The notes beneath the pieces were generated by a model. That model was given only the letters and a program-made list of their open reading frames with translations, was not told the DNA's origin and did not search any database. A program made the position numbers and the translations under genes. DNA of 64,000 bases from Denitromonas ohlonensis (lineage in GTDB: Bacteria; Pseudomonadota; Gammaproteobacteria; Burkholderiales; Rhodocyclaceae). Within the stretch, counting starts at the first letter, position 1. Every line of letters starts with the position of its first letter. Shown here piece by piece: positions 27,139 through 36,157 of this stretch. Location: the NCBI RefSeq assembly GCF_007625205.1, contig NZ_VMNI01000002.1, positions 124,001-188,000 on the forward strand, given 5' to 3'.

Positions 27139-27494
27139 GACTTGTCTCCTATGCCAAAAACGGTTTAAACACCGTCAGTTGATAGCAAGCATAAGTTGTA
27201 CCGCAGTTATTTTTCACAATAAAAACAAGCCACTAAAAAGTCACCACTTAACAGAACGCTCGCAACTGTAAAGTCCCCCGACAACTCCGCCTGAAATCGC
27301 CACAGCCCCGGCACCTCGCCGGCCCTACCATCCCCGACACCAATCTGGTAAAACCCGCGCAAGCGAACACCGCAATACTTTCGTAGGGCGGATCAGCCGC
27401 AGGCGCATCCGCCGGTCTTCCCTTCCATGTGGCACCGATGGCGGAAGGCGCTACGCTTTTCCGCCCTACCCGAACTCAAACCTATCGAGACACC
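27139..27494. other. Intergenic region with AT-rich leader and a palindromic repeat
   Basis: This 356-bp stretch holds no gene. The first 100 bp (27139-27240) are AT-rich compared with the rest of the window and probably contain the promoter of the minus-strand PEP-CTERM gene. The last part is the GTAGGGCGG palindromic repeat. The FAD oxidoreductase starts 26 bp later. Confidence 0.6.
27383..27469. repeat. Palindromic repeat, GTAGGGCGGAT type
   Basis: Starts GTAGGGCGGATCAGCCGCAG and ends TTTTCCGCCCTAC, with an internal GCATCCGCC/GGCGGAAGGC pairing. It shares ends and core with the element at 14166-14251, 13 kb away, next to unrelated genes. Confidence 0.65.
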
Positions 27495-28598
27495 ATGGAC
27501 ACTGTCGACTGCGTCATCATCGGCGCCGGCGTCGTCGGGCTGGCCTGCGCGAAAGCGCTCGCTGAGTCCGGCCGCGAGGTCATCGTGCTCGAGCGCGAAT
27601 CCGCCTTCGGCACCGGCATCAGCTCGCGCAACAGCGAAGTCATCCACGCCGGCCTGTACTACCCGACCGGGTCGCTCAAGGCCCGTCTGTGCGTTGAAGG
27701 CCGCGATCTGCTCTACGCCTACTGCGCTGAGCGCGGCATCGGCCACGCGCGCTGCGGCAAGCTTGTCGTTGCCCCCCGCGCCGAACACGCCGGCGCGCTC
27801 GACCAGATCCGCGCCAAAGCCACCGCCAACGACGTGCACGACCTGCAACGACTCGACCGCGCCCAAATCGCCGAACTCGAACCCGCCCTCGACGCCCACG
27901 CCGCGCTGCTCTCGCCTTCCACCGGCATCATCGACAGCCACGGCCTCATGCTCTCGCTGCTCGGCGACGCTGAAGCCCACGGCGCCATGCTCGCCCTCGG
28001 CAGCCCGGTCATCGATGGCTACGCCGACAATGGCACGTTGGTCTTGCGTGTGGGTGGCGAGCAGGAACTGGAACTGCGCGCAAACTGGGTCATCAACGCC
28101 GCCGGGCTCGACGCCGTCGCCCTCGGCCAGCGCATCACCGGCCCCGCCCAAGCCGCGCTGCCCCAAGCCTGGTTTGCCCGCGGCGTGTACTTCACCCTCA
28201 CCGGCAAAGCCCCCTTCTCGCGGCTGATCTACCCCTTGCCCGAGCCCGGCGGCCTCGGCGTGCACCTCACGCTCGACCTCGGAGGTCAGGCCAAGTTTGG
28301 TCCCGACGTCGAGTGGATAGACACCCCCGACTACCATGTCGACCCCGCCCGCGCCGAGCGCTTCTACCAGGCCATCCGTGCCTGGTGGCCGCAACTCGAG
28401 GACGGCCGCCTGGAGCCCGGCTACGCGGGCGTGCGCCCCAAGATTGTCGCCGCTGGCATGGCCGATGCCGATTTCCGCATCGACGGCCCGACCCAGCATG
28501 GCACGCCCGGGCTCATCCATCTGTTCGGCATCGAATCGCCCGGCCTCACCGCGGCGCTGGCCATCGGCCGACAGGTGGCGGTGATGGCGGCGGGCTGA
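27495..28598 (+). CDS. FAD-dependent oxidoreductase, L-2-hydroxyglutarate dehydrogenase-like
   Basis: 367-aa DAO-family flavoprotein. An N-terminal Rossmann FAD motif ([20 protein letters not shown], residues 5-24, with VLERE 33-37) is followed by [23 protein letters not shown], characteristic of the LhgO/L2HGDH branch. [19 protein letters not shown] and the C-terminal [16 protein letters not shown] complete the fold. It probably oxidises a 2-hydroxy acid and passes electrons to quinone; the exact substrate is inferred from family resemblance. ATG at 27495 is chosen; the frame further upstream lies in a repeat. No partner genes adjoin it. Confidence 0.85.
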   Translation: MDTVDCVIIGAGVVGLACAKALAESGREVIVLERESAFGTGISSRNSEVIHAGLYYPTGSLKARLCVEGRDLLYAYCAERGIGHARCGKLVVAPRAEHAGALDQIRAKATANDVHDLQRLDRAQIAELEPALDAHAALLSPSTGIIDSHGLMLSLLGDAEAHGAMLALGSPVIDGYADNGTLVLRVGGEQELELRANWVINAAGLDAVALGQRITGPAQAALPQAWFARGVYFTLTGKAPFSRLIYPLPEPGGLGVHLTLDLGGQAKFGPDVEWIDTPDYHVDPARAERFYQAIRAWWPQLEDGRLEPGYAGVRPKIVAAGMADADFRIDGPTQHGTPGLIHLFGIESPGLTAALAIGRQVAVMAAG

Positions 28599-28867
28599 GC
28601 CGGGTGTGTATCGCCCGTTCGGCGGGCGAGTCTGGCACCTCGGCTCGGCCAGCGGGCGGACGGCACGCTGGCGAATGCGTGGCTGTCGCAGCGCGACCGT
28701 GCGCCAAAATCCTCCCTCTATCCGAGTACCGACCTTGAATGACCGACCGGATGCCCCCATCCCATCAATGACTTGAATCCGGCGTGCCGCCGGCCAGATC
28801 GCGGCATCGCGATCGCAAAACCGCACACCACCACGAACCCAGGGCCCGCTCACAAACTCCAAGCGGC

Positions 28868-29608
28868 ATGACCACCAGCCGCTTCCGCTTCTATGCCGAA
28901 CTGAACGACTTCCTGGCGCCGGACCGACGGCACCGGGAGTTCGCCACGAGCAGCCCGGAGACCGCCTCGGTCAAGCATGTCATCGAAGCCCTCGGTGTGC
29001 CTCACACCGAGGTTGAGCTGGTGCTGATCAATGGCGAGTCTGTCGGCTTCGACCGCCAGCTGGCCGAGGGCGATCGGGTCGCGGTCTATCCGGTCTTCGA
29101 GGCCTTCGACGTCTCATCGCTGTTGCGTGTGCGCAGCGCGCCGCTGCGGCACACCCGCTTCGTCGCCGATGCGCACATGGGCGGTCTTGCCCGGCTGCTG
29201 CGCATGACGGGCTTCGACACGCTGTACGACAACGCCTATGAAGACCGCCAGATCGAACGGCTGGCCGCGCGGGACCATCGCATCGTGCTCACCCGAGACC
29301 GCGATCTGCTCAAACGCCGCAGCATCACCCACGGCTGCTACATCCACGCGAGAAAGCCGTCGAAACAAGTCGAAGAAGTTTTCACGCGCCTCGATCTGGC
29401 GCACAGCGCACGCCCATTCACCCTGTGCCTCGACTGCAACGCGCCGCTGCGCCCGCTCGACCGCGACGAGGCGATCAACCGCGTACCGCCCGACGTGGCC
29501 CGCCGACACCACAATTTCAGCACCTGCGACCACTGCCGGCGCGTGTTCTGGGAGGGTTCGCACTGGCAGCACATGAAGGCCCTCATCGCGCAACTCAGAA
29601 TCGAATGA
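28868..29608 (+). CDS. Mut7-C RNase-domain protein with ubiquitin-like N-terminus
   Basis: 246 aa. The N-terminal domain (about 1-80) is ThiS/MoaD ubiquitin-like (RFRFYAELNDFLAPDRR ... VELVLINGESVGFDRQLAEGDRVAVYPVF). The C-terminal domain (about 95-240) is Mut7-C, a PIN-fold RNase: RFVADAHMGGLARLLRMTGFD with the catalytic-type Asp, RIVLTRDRDLLKR, and a zinc ribbon CLDCN...CDHCRRVFWEGSHW. Family members are predicted tRNA/RNA nucleases; substrate unknown. The ATG at 28868 begins the first conserved strand; no strong Shine-Dalgarno precedes it. Confidence 0.83.
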   Translation: MTTSRFRFYAELNDFLAPDRRHREFATSSPETASVKHVIEALGVPHTEVELVLINGESVGFDRQLAEGDRVAVYPVFEAFDVSSLLRVRSAPLRHTRFVADAHMGGLARLLRMTGFDTLYDNAYEDRQIERLAARDHRIVLTRDRDLLKRRSITHGCYIHARKPSKQVEEVFTRLDLAHSARPFTLCLDCNAPLRPLDRDEAINRVPPDVARRHHNFSTCDHCRRVFWEGSHWQHMKALIAQLRIE

Positions 29609-29966
29609 AGCGCACCGCCATCGCGAACATTGGTGCCCTGCCGCCGGGGGGATCGAGCGGCTGCGCGCCCGAGGCCTCGCACCATCTCGAGTCGCCCTGA
29701 ACCCGCCCTCATGACGCGCCGGGCTCGCCCGTCACTCATTCGCCGCCCCGTTGCAACAGGGCCAATCGACGCCTGCGGCTCGCCCCGCGCCCCCGTCCAA
29801 TTCTGACCGCGACGCCTTCACCGACCTGCCCGGCCGCCACGCCACGTACTACAAAGAATAAGGTGGGGGTTCATTCCTGCACCCTCAGGCACATCGCCGG
29901 CATAAGAACGTTCGCGTTCGACGACCCGTCCGCGACCGCACCGGCGAACACGAGGAGACCGGGCGA
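29609..29966. other. Intergenic region before the TRAP permease
   Basis: 358 bp without a convincing gene. Codon use and lack of a ribosome site argue against the short frames present. An AT-rich patch (TACTACAAAGAATAAGG, 29848-29864) may belong to the permease promoter; no -35/-10 pair is clear. Confidence 0.4.
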
Positions 29967-32567
29967 ATGGCCAAGGCACAAGCTCGACACCATGAACTGA
30001 GCGAAGAAGAACTGAAGCAGATCGTTGCCGAGGCGGACACCGGCGGGCGCAAGCCGACCGGCGTCACCGCCGCGATCATTGCTGCCACCGGCATCGCGTG
30101 GTCGCTGTTCCAGTTGTGGTTCGCCTCCCCGCTGCCCTTCGTGTTCAACATCGGCATCCTCAACGACACCGAGGCGCGCTCGATCCACCTGGCCTTCGCG
30201 GTCTTCCTCGCCTTCATGGCCTACCCGGCCTTCAAGCGCTCGCCGCGCGCTCATGTGCCGGTACTCGACTGGGCGCTGGCACTCACCGGCGCCTTCGTGG
30301 CCGGCTACCTCTTCCTCTTCTATGCCCAACTGGCCGAGCGCCCCGGCCTGCCGATCACCATGGATCTGGTCGCCGCCGTCATCGGCCTGACGCTGCTGCT
30401 CGAAGCGGCGCGTCGCGCGCTGGGGCTGCCGATGGTCATCCTCGCGCTGGTCTTCATCGCCTACATCTTCCTCGGTGCCTACATGCCGGACGTGATCGCG
30501 CACCGCGGCGCCTCGATCAGCAAGGGCATGAACCACCTGTGGCTGTCGACCGAAGGGGTATTCGGGGTCGCGCTGGGCGTGTCGACGAGCTTCATCTTCC
30601 TCTTCGTGCTGTTCGGCGCGCTGCTCGAGACGGCCGGCGCGGGCAACTACTTCATCATGTCGGCGATGTCGATGCTGGGGCACTTCCGCGGCGGGCCGGC
30701 CAAGGCCGCGGTGGTGGCCTCGGCCTCGACCGGCATGATCTCTGGCTCGTCGATCGCCAACGTGGTGACCACCGGCACCTTCACCATCCCGCTGATGAAG
30801 CGCGTCGGCTACGCGCCGAAAAAGGCCGGCGCGGTCGAGGTGGCGGCGTCGGTGGATGGCCAGATCATGCCGCCGGTGATGGGCGCGGCCGCCTTCCTGA
30901 TGGTCGAGTATGTCGGCATCCCCTATGTGCAGGTGCTCAAGCACGCCATCCTGCCGGCACTGATCTCGTACATCGCGCTGTTCTATCTGGTGCATCTCGA
31001 AGCCATGAAGGCCGACATCCGCGGCCTGCCACGGCCGCCCAGCCCGCACAGCTGGCAGACACGGCTGATGCGCACGATCATGACGATCAGCGGCGTGATC
31101 GTCCTCGCCGGCATCGTCTATTGGGGCATGGGCTGGATCAAGGATGTCGCAGGCGACGCCTCGTTCATCGTCGTCGCGGTGCTGATGTTCTTCGCCTATC
31201 TCGCGCTGCTGTGGTTTTCGGCGCAGCAGCCCGAGCTGCACATCGAAGACCCGAACGACGAAATCACCGTACTGCCCGAGGTCGGCCCGACGCTCAAGTC
31301 CGGTCTGCACTTCCTGCTGCCGGTCATTTCCCTGATCTGGAACCTCATGGTCGAGGAACTCTCGCCCGGCCTGTCGGCCTTCTGGGCGACGAGCTTCATG
31401 ATCTTCATTCTCGTCACCCAGCGCCCCATCCTCGCGCTGATGCGCGGCAAGGGCGACACCCTGGCCGAATTGCATCAGGGCTTCCGTGACCTCTACGACG
31501 GCCTGTCGATCGGCGCGCGCAACATGATCGCCATCGGCATCGCCACCGCCGCCGCCGGCATCATCGTCGGCACCGTCACGCTGACCGGCATCGGCCTGGT
31601 GCTCACCGAATTCGTCGAGGCGGTCTCGGGCGGCAACCTGATGGCCATGCTGTTCATGGTCGCGGTGATCTGCCTGATCCTCGGCATGGGCCTGCCGACC
31701 ACCGCCAATTACATCGTGGTGTCGACACTGATGGCACCCGTGGTGGTCGAGCTCGGCGCACAGAGCGGCCTGCTCGTGCCGCTGATCGCGGTGCACCTGT
31801 TCGTCTTCTATTTCGGCCTGATGGCCGACGTCACGCCGCCGGTCGGCCTCGCTTCGTATGCCGCCGCCGGCATCGCCCGCTGCGACCCCATCGCCACCGG
31901 CGTGCAGGCCTTCATCTACTCGATCCGCACCGCAATCCTGCCCTTCATGTTCATCTTCAACACCCAGCTGCTGATGATCGGCATCGACAACCTGTGGGCC
32001 TTCTTCCTCACGGTGAGCAGCGCAATACTCGCCAATCTGATCTTCGCCGCCGCCACCCAGGGCTGGTTCCTCACCCGCAGCCGCTTTTACGAGACTGCAC
32101 TGCTGCTGCTCGTCACCTTCAGCCTGTTCCGGCCCGGCTTCTGGATGGACCAGATCTATCCGCCCTACAACACGGTGCCGGCAACACGCCTCAACGAACT
32201 GGTCGAAGCCACCCCCGCAAACGGCAACCTGCGCGTGTGGATCGAGGGCATCACACTCGAAGGCGACGAAGTCTCCAAAGGCGTGCTGCTACCGCTCGGC
32301 GACACCGCGCAAAACGCCCGAGCGCGCCTCAAGCAGTCGGGCCTGACCGTGATGGCGTTCGGCGACACCACCCAGGTCATGATGGTCGATTTCGGCAGCC
32401 GCGCCGACAAGCTCGGTATCGAACAAGGCTTTAACGTGACCCACATCGAACTGCCCGCCGAACGCCCCGCAAAAGAATGGATTTTCGTGCCGACGCTACT
32501 GGTGCTGGCGCTCGTGGTCATGCTGCAGCGGGGACGGGCACGACGGGCTGCAGCGCGGGCCGACTGA
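29967..32567 (+). CDS. TRAP transporter fused permease (4TM/12TM) with C-terminal DUF3394
   Basis: 866-aa inner-membrane subunit of a TAXI-type TRAP transporter, driven by an ion gradient. The small DctQ-like part (about 30-165) is fused to the large DctM-like part (about 170-690), with SASTGMISGSSIANVVTTGTFTIP and MGLPTTANYIVVSTLMAP, the duplicated substrate/ion-site hairpins, and DVTPPVGLASYAAAGIA. The last 170 residues form DUF3394 (LFRPGFWMDQIYPPYN to the final TM). Such fused permeases normally pair with a periplasmic TAXI binding protein; none is adjacent. The ATG at 29967 has GAGGAG upstream. The substrate is unknown; dicarboxylates or glutamate are common in the family. Confidence 0.93.
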   Translation: MAKAQARHHELSEEELKQIVAEADTGGRKPTGVTAAIIAATGIAWSLFQLWFASPLPFVFNIGILNDTEARSIHLAFAVFLAFMAYPAFKRSPRAHVPVLDWALALTGAFVAGYLFLFYAQLAERPGLPITMDLVAAVIGLTLLLEAARRALGLPMVILALVFIAYIFLGAYMPDVIAHRGASISKGMNHLWLSTEGVFGVALGVSTSFIFLFVLFGALLETAGAGNYFIMSAMSMLGHFRGGPAKAAVVASASTGMISGSSIANVVTTGTFTIPLMKRVGYAPKKAGAVEVAASVDGQIMPPVMGAAAFLMVEYVGIPYVQVLKHAILPALISYIALFYLVHLEAMKADIRGLPRPPSPHSWQTRLMRTIMTISGVIVLAGIVYWGMGWIKDVAGDASFIVVAVLMFFAYLALLWFSAQQPELHIEDPNDEITVLPEVGPTLKSGLHFLLPVISLIWNLMVEELSPGLSAFWATSFMIFILVTQRPILALMRGKGDTLAELHQGFRDLYDGLSIGARNMIAIGIATAAAGIIVGTVTLTGIGLVLTEFVEAVSGGNLMAMLFMVAVICLILGMGLPTTANYIVVSTLMAPVVVELGAQSGLLVPLIAVHLFVFYFGLMADVTPPVGLASYAAAGIARCDPIATGVQAFIYSIRTAILPFMFIFNTQLLMIGIDNLWAFFLTVSSAILANLIFAAATQGWFLTRSRFYETALLLLVTFSLFRPGFWMDQIYPPYNTVPATRLNELVEATPANGNLRVWIEGITLEGDEVSKGVLLPLGDTAQNARARLKQSGLTVMAFGDTTQVMMVDFGSRADKLGIEQGFNVTHIELPAERPAKEWIFVPTLLVLALVVMLQRGRARRAAARAD

Positions 32568-32722
32568 CGCGTGGGTCGCCGGCAGGAGAGTCGCACGCCC
32601 ACCATCGTCGCATCCGATACACCCTCACCGGCCTTGGCCGGCGGGCAGCGACACCAAGAATTTATCGCGCAGGGGCGTCGTATTTCATCACCGACACCGA
32701 GGTGGATTCAAAAAAAGGAAAG

Positions 32723-32741
32723 GGCCGGCATGACCGGCCCC
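32723..32741 (-). terminator. Terminator of the small lipoprotein gene
   Basis: GGGCCGG-CATGA-CCGGCCC hairpin; on the minus strand it is followed by TTTCCTTTTTTT (down to 32711), 24 bp after the stop codon at 32765. Confidence 0.85.
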
Positions 32742-32764
32742 TGTCGATTCGGCTCCGGCGGAGC

Positions 32765-32896
32765 CTACTTCTTCGGCTGCGATGGCGTACTCATACCGCC
32801 AGTGTCGTCCTTGGCCTTGTCTCCTGTGCAAGCGACTGCCGATAGGCTGCCGAAGGCGAAGAGCGCGGTGAGCAACGCGGTAAGGAATCGATTCAT
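32765..32896 (-). CDS. 43-residue secreted or lipoprotein-like peptide
   Basis: A short gene reading MNRFLTALLTALFAFGSLSAVAC, then TGDKAKDDTGGMSTPSQPKK. The first 22 residues make a Sec signal, and Cys23 could be lipidated, although the lipobox (A-V-A-C) is weaker than L-A-G-C. The mature part is only about 20 polar residues, like entericidin-type or other small envelope lipoproteins. Support comes from GGGAGAAGG before the ATG, a signal-peptide codon pattern and a strong terminator 24 bp after TAG. No family is recognised. It is isolated between the convergent TRAP gene and the divergent msrB. Confidence 0.75.
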   Translation of the reverse strand: MNRFLTALLTALFAFGSLSAVACTGDKAKDDTGGMSTPSQPKK

Positions 32897-33144
32897 GCCT
32901 TCTCCCTTCGATTGGGAGATTCCAATTTAGGCCCGGCGCGGTCGGGCGGCAAGCGGCGTCCGTCGAACGGTGAGTCGAACCGCCGGCCAGGGCTGTACAC
33001 AAGCCCCCATGCCGGCGTCTGGCGAATTTTGTAACGACTGGCGTTGTCGAAGATGCAGACGGTAAAAACGCCACAAGCGCTCGCCCAGCCCAGCCACGGG
33101 CAGAGCACGCAACGCGACGGCACACCACTCACAGGAGGTCAGCC

Positions 33145-33642
33145 ATGAACCGACGCCAATCACTCCAGACCCTGATGGGAGCCGCCCTGCTCTCGATCGG
33201 CGGGCATCGCGTCGCCGGGGCGGCCGGCCCCACCTTGATGAAATCCAAAGACGAATGGGCCAAGCTGCTGCCCCGTCCGGCCTACGCCGTACTGTTCGAG
33301 GAAGACACCGAACCCCCCGGCAGCAGCCCGCTGAACAATGAGAAGCGCGACGGCACCTACCTCTGCGCGGCGTGCTATCTGCCTCTGTTCGACAGCGCCA
33401 CCAAATACGACAGCGGCACCGGCTGGCCCAGCTTCTGGCAACCGCTGGCCGGCGCGGTCGGCACCGAGCGCGACTTCAAGCTGCTCTGGCCGCGCATCGA
33501 GTACCACTGCTCGCGCTGCGGCGGGCACCAGGGCCATGTGTTCGACGACGGCCCGCAGCCTACCGGCAAGCGCTACTGCAACAACGGGCTCGCGCTACAG
33601 TTCGTGGTGCGCGGCGACACACTACCGGCGCTACGCACCTGA
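33145..33642 (+). CDS. msrB: Peptide-methionine (R)-S-oxide reductase, exported form
   Basis: 165-aa MsrB that repairs methionine-R-sulfoxide. An N-terminal Arg-Arg signal (MNRRQSLQTLMGAALLSIGG, possibly Tat) suggests a periplasmic enzyme. The zinc site uses CAAC (about 75-78) and CSRC (about 121-124); YDSGTGWPSFWQP and GHVFDDGP are typical, and the catalytic Cys is in GKRYCNNG near residue 149. The second Cys used by thioredoxin-recycled MsrBs is not obvious beyond the zinc cysteines. The start ATG follows AGGAGGTCAGCC. It is monocistronic. Confidence 0.93.
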   Translation: MNRRQSLQTLMGAALLSIGGHRVAGAAGPTLMKSKDEWAKLLPRPAYAVLFEEDTEPPGSSPLNNEKRDGTYLCAACYLPLFDSATKYDSGTGWPSFWQPLAGAVGTERDFKLLWPRIEYHCSRCGGHQGHVFDDGPQPTGKRYCNNGLALQFVVRGDTLPALRT

Positions 33643-33751
33643 ACGCCGGGCACCGCCCGCCACACATCAATTTGGCGGTCTCGCCCAGTTTGTCTGAACC
33701 CTGGTCAACGCCCAGCGCAGGCACCACAAATTCGAGGTACTCAAACGAAAA

Positions 33752-33769
33752 CGCCCTCAGTCGAGGGCG
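33752..33769 (-). terminator. Terminator of the Gly-rich PEP-CTERM gene
   Basis: CGCCCTC-AGTC-GAGGGCG stem-loop; on the minus strand it is followed by TTTTCGTTT (33743-33751). It lies 50 bp after the stop of the gene at 33821. Confidence 0.8.
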
Positions 33770-33820
33770 CCTTCTATAACAGGCCGAGCCAAACACGGCG
33801 GCGCCCGGCCTCCGAATCCT

Positions 33821-35839
33821 TCAAGGCCTGCGCACGCGCCGATGAACCGTCAAGGAAACAACGGCCAGACCCGCGAGCAACATCGCGAACTGGCTTGGCT
33901 CCGGCACCGGCGCAATCGTCGCAGATCCGGCAGCAAGCAGGTAGCTGAACGCGGCACCCTGCGATACATCTGCGGTGAGCGAAAAGTTGATGGCCAGATC
34001 AACTTGCCCCACAAACGAGCCAAGGTTGATCGCATTGTTGACGAAGAAGCCACGGGCATCGGACAAAGTGATGAAACTACGAGAAAACATTGTTTGGCCG
34101 GCGTTCGCTATCGAAAAATCCAGAGCCATCGGATTTAACGCGTCATAACCAGAAAAATCCATCAGCCCAAGCAGTACATCGGTCGCCTGATCGAGAGTGT
34201 ACGAATACTGCGCACTCCCAGTGTAGGTACGTTGCCCAGCTGCAAACTCGCTGTAGTTCGCGCCGATTACACCAGTGCCAATCATGCGGCGCTCCGCGCC
34301 CGCGACAAACGACGCCTTGATTGCATTATGGCCATTGACCAGGCTGTCGAACTGGCCGCTGGACAGCAACCCGTCAGCATAAGAAAACGCTTCAATGCCG
34401 TTGCTGCCGCCGGACAGATTTGGCAGCACTTTCGAGGCACCTCCGGAAAATCCGGTCATGGCAACACTATTGACCTGCTGCGCCACATCAGAGGCATTCG
34501 CCGTATTCTCGCCAACCTGCGCGCTTGCTCCTGCCTTGATCACCGGGTGGATATATCTGCGTGCGGTGCCGCTGCCAACCTCGAAGGAGTGATTGGTCAT
34601 ACTCGACGCATTGGCGTGGCCACCATTCCCTGCCGCATATGCGCTGGCCTCTGCAAAGCCAACACCGCGCGAGCTGGCAGAAGCATCGGCATTGGCCTTA
34701 CCACCTAGGACCCACGGGGTGCTTGGTGAGATGGCCCGGGCGGTTGCCCGCGCAGTCGAACCGAAGTGATCTGTGCCGATGGATATATAGGCGGTTGCGT
34801 TTCCGCTGTTGCCGGCAGCCCCCGTACTCGTGGTTCCGCCTCGCCCACCCGATGCCGTAACAACCCCTGAAACGCTACGCTCACTATAGGGCCAGAAGGT
34901 CTGAACCAGCCGGGATAGCGCATTACCACCATTTCCTGCGAACGCGTTCTCGGAGTAGCCGCCGTCGCCACCTTTGGCAAACTGCGACAACGACAGCGAG
35001 TTATTAGATGACCCTCGCGCACCATCAACAATGCTTGTGTCCGCGCCATTTCCGCCCGATGCACCCGAATAGCCGGATCCACCGTTACCACCGATAGCAT
35101 CAGTCCTGACGCTGAGGTGTCCGGAACCTTGTTGCCCATAGGTTGAGCCAATCGAGGCGACCCCGCCATCGCCCCCTCGACCGCTTCCATAGCTCGCAGT
35201 ACCGCCAGCACCGCCGACAACCTCGTTGATAAGGCTGGCATTCCCAAAGCCAACGAAATGCCCCGACGACGCACCAACGGCACTCCCGCCGTTTCCGCCA
35301 TCGCCAAAGTAGCTGCTGCCCCCCGAACCGCCAACCGCGCGGGCGGTCACACCGTAGTACGACCCGTTTCCACCAGACATACCCCGCGCCTTCGCGCTGG
35401 CATCTCCGCCCTCGCCGCCGTCGTACCCGACCCCTGCCGCCACGCCACCCGCGCCACCTGTCGCCTGGCCAAGAACCGAGGCACTGCCCGACAATACGTT
35501 GGAGCTCCCGTCTGCAGTCGCCGAACCGCCATCGCCACCACTTCCAAGAACACTCGGCTGACCATTGATCACCCCAACGCCCAGATACTTGTCACCGGCC
35601 CACCCGCCTTGACCACCAGTTGCTTTCGCACTACTGGTGTTGTCATTGTTAAGCGGAAGCGTGGCGGTTGCGCTACCACCGTTCGTGCCTCCACTACCAT
35701 TGACACCGTCGCTACCATCTACACCCAACACATCCATTGTCACTGCGTAGGTAGGTAAAGGCGATATGCCAAAGCTGGCCACAAACAAGCCAATAGCCGG
35801 CAAAGATCGGCGAACACTTCCAAATTTTTTGCGATGCAT
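33821..35839 (-). CDS. Large Gly/Ser/Ala-rich PEP-CTERM surface protein
   Basis: 672-aa exported protein. A signal peptide (SLPAIGLFVASFGISPLPTYA, cleavage near residue 32) leads into about 400 residues of irregular Gly-rich repeats of the type GGxGG-(S/A/D), with periodic aromatic residues and Asn. A less repetitive beta domain follows (about 470-640). The C-terminal tripartite signal is VPEPSQFAMLLAGLAVVSLTVHRRVRR. No Cys is seen in the mature protein. It should be an exosortase substrate at the cell envelope; the low-complexity body resembles adhesive or matrix proteins. The start is ATG at 35839. Codon use differs from neighbours, with more A/T in the third position, hinting at relaxed or horizontal history. 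Confidence 0.88.
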   Translation of the reverse strand: MHRKKFGSVRRSLPAIGLFVASFGISPLPTYAVTMDVLGVDGSDGVNGSGGTNGGSATATLPLNNDNTSSAKATGGQGGWAGDKYLGVGVINGQPSVLGSGGDGGSATADGSSNVLSGSASVLGQATGGAGGVAAGVGYDGGEGGDASAKARGMSGGNGSYYGVTARAVGGSGGSSYFGDGGNGGSAVGASSGHFVGFGNASLINEVVGGAGGTASYGSGRGGDGGVASIGSTYGQQGSGHLSVRTDAIGGNGGSGYSGASGGNGADTSIVDGARGSSNNSLSLSQFAKGGDGGYSENAFAGNGGNALSRLVQTFWPYSERSVSGVVTASGGRGGTTSTGAAGNSGNATAYISIGTDHFGSTARATARAISPSTPWVLGGKANADASASSRGVGFAEASAYAAGNGGHANASSMTNHSFEVGSGTARRYIHPVIKAGASAQVGENTANASDVAQQVNSVAMTGFSGGASKVLPNLSGGSNGIEAFSYADGLLSSGQFDSLVNGHNAIKASFVAGAERRMIGTGVIGANYSEFAAGQRTYTGSAQYSYTLDQATDVLLGLMDFSGYDALNPMALDFSIANAGQTMFSRSFITLSDARGFFVNNAINLGSFVGQVDLAINFSLTADVSQGAAFSYLLAAGSATIAPVPEPSQFAMLLAGLAVVSLTVHRRVRRP

Positions 35840-36157
35840 TAATTTCTCCAGACGGCACGTCTATGCTTCGATCGGCCCCTTGAAAACCGATCGCATTATG
35901 CAAGAAAGATGCCCAAAGAAAAATGTCTATTTACTACATACGGTTACCCTTTCGACAAAACATACCTGCATCTACCTCCGTAAAATCTCCCGACATCCCC
36001 TGCCACGCTAACCACGTCCAGCCGACCAGAGTTAGCCGCTACCGTGGCCACGCGCATACCGTTCTCGATTGAGCTCGGTCAACGCCATCGTCCCGGCAAT
36101 CGCTGGGCATCGGCTCCCGTATAATCAACGCCCCGCCTCCAGACGTCTTCGCCCCGC
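35840..36157. other. Divergent intergenic region with mfd promoter candidate
   Basis: 318 bp without a gene. The left third is AT-rich and should carry the promoter of the PEP-CTERM gene. On the plus strand a TATAAT at 36120-36125 lies 33 bp before the mfd ATG; its -35 is weak. No operator-like palindrome was found. Confidence 0.5.

Noticed and set aside
29604-29700. 31-codon frame overlapping the Mut7-C gene stop
   Set aside because: Although ATGA-coupled, it has no recognisable features, and its composition matches the surrounding non-coding sequence.
33821-35839. CRISPR-like or tandem repeat array
   Set aside because: Repeats are irregular Gly-rich codons inside one open frame, without constant repeat and spacer lengths.
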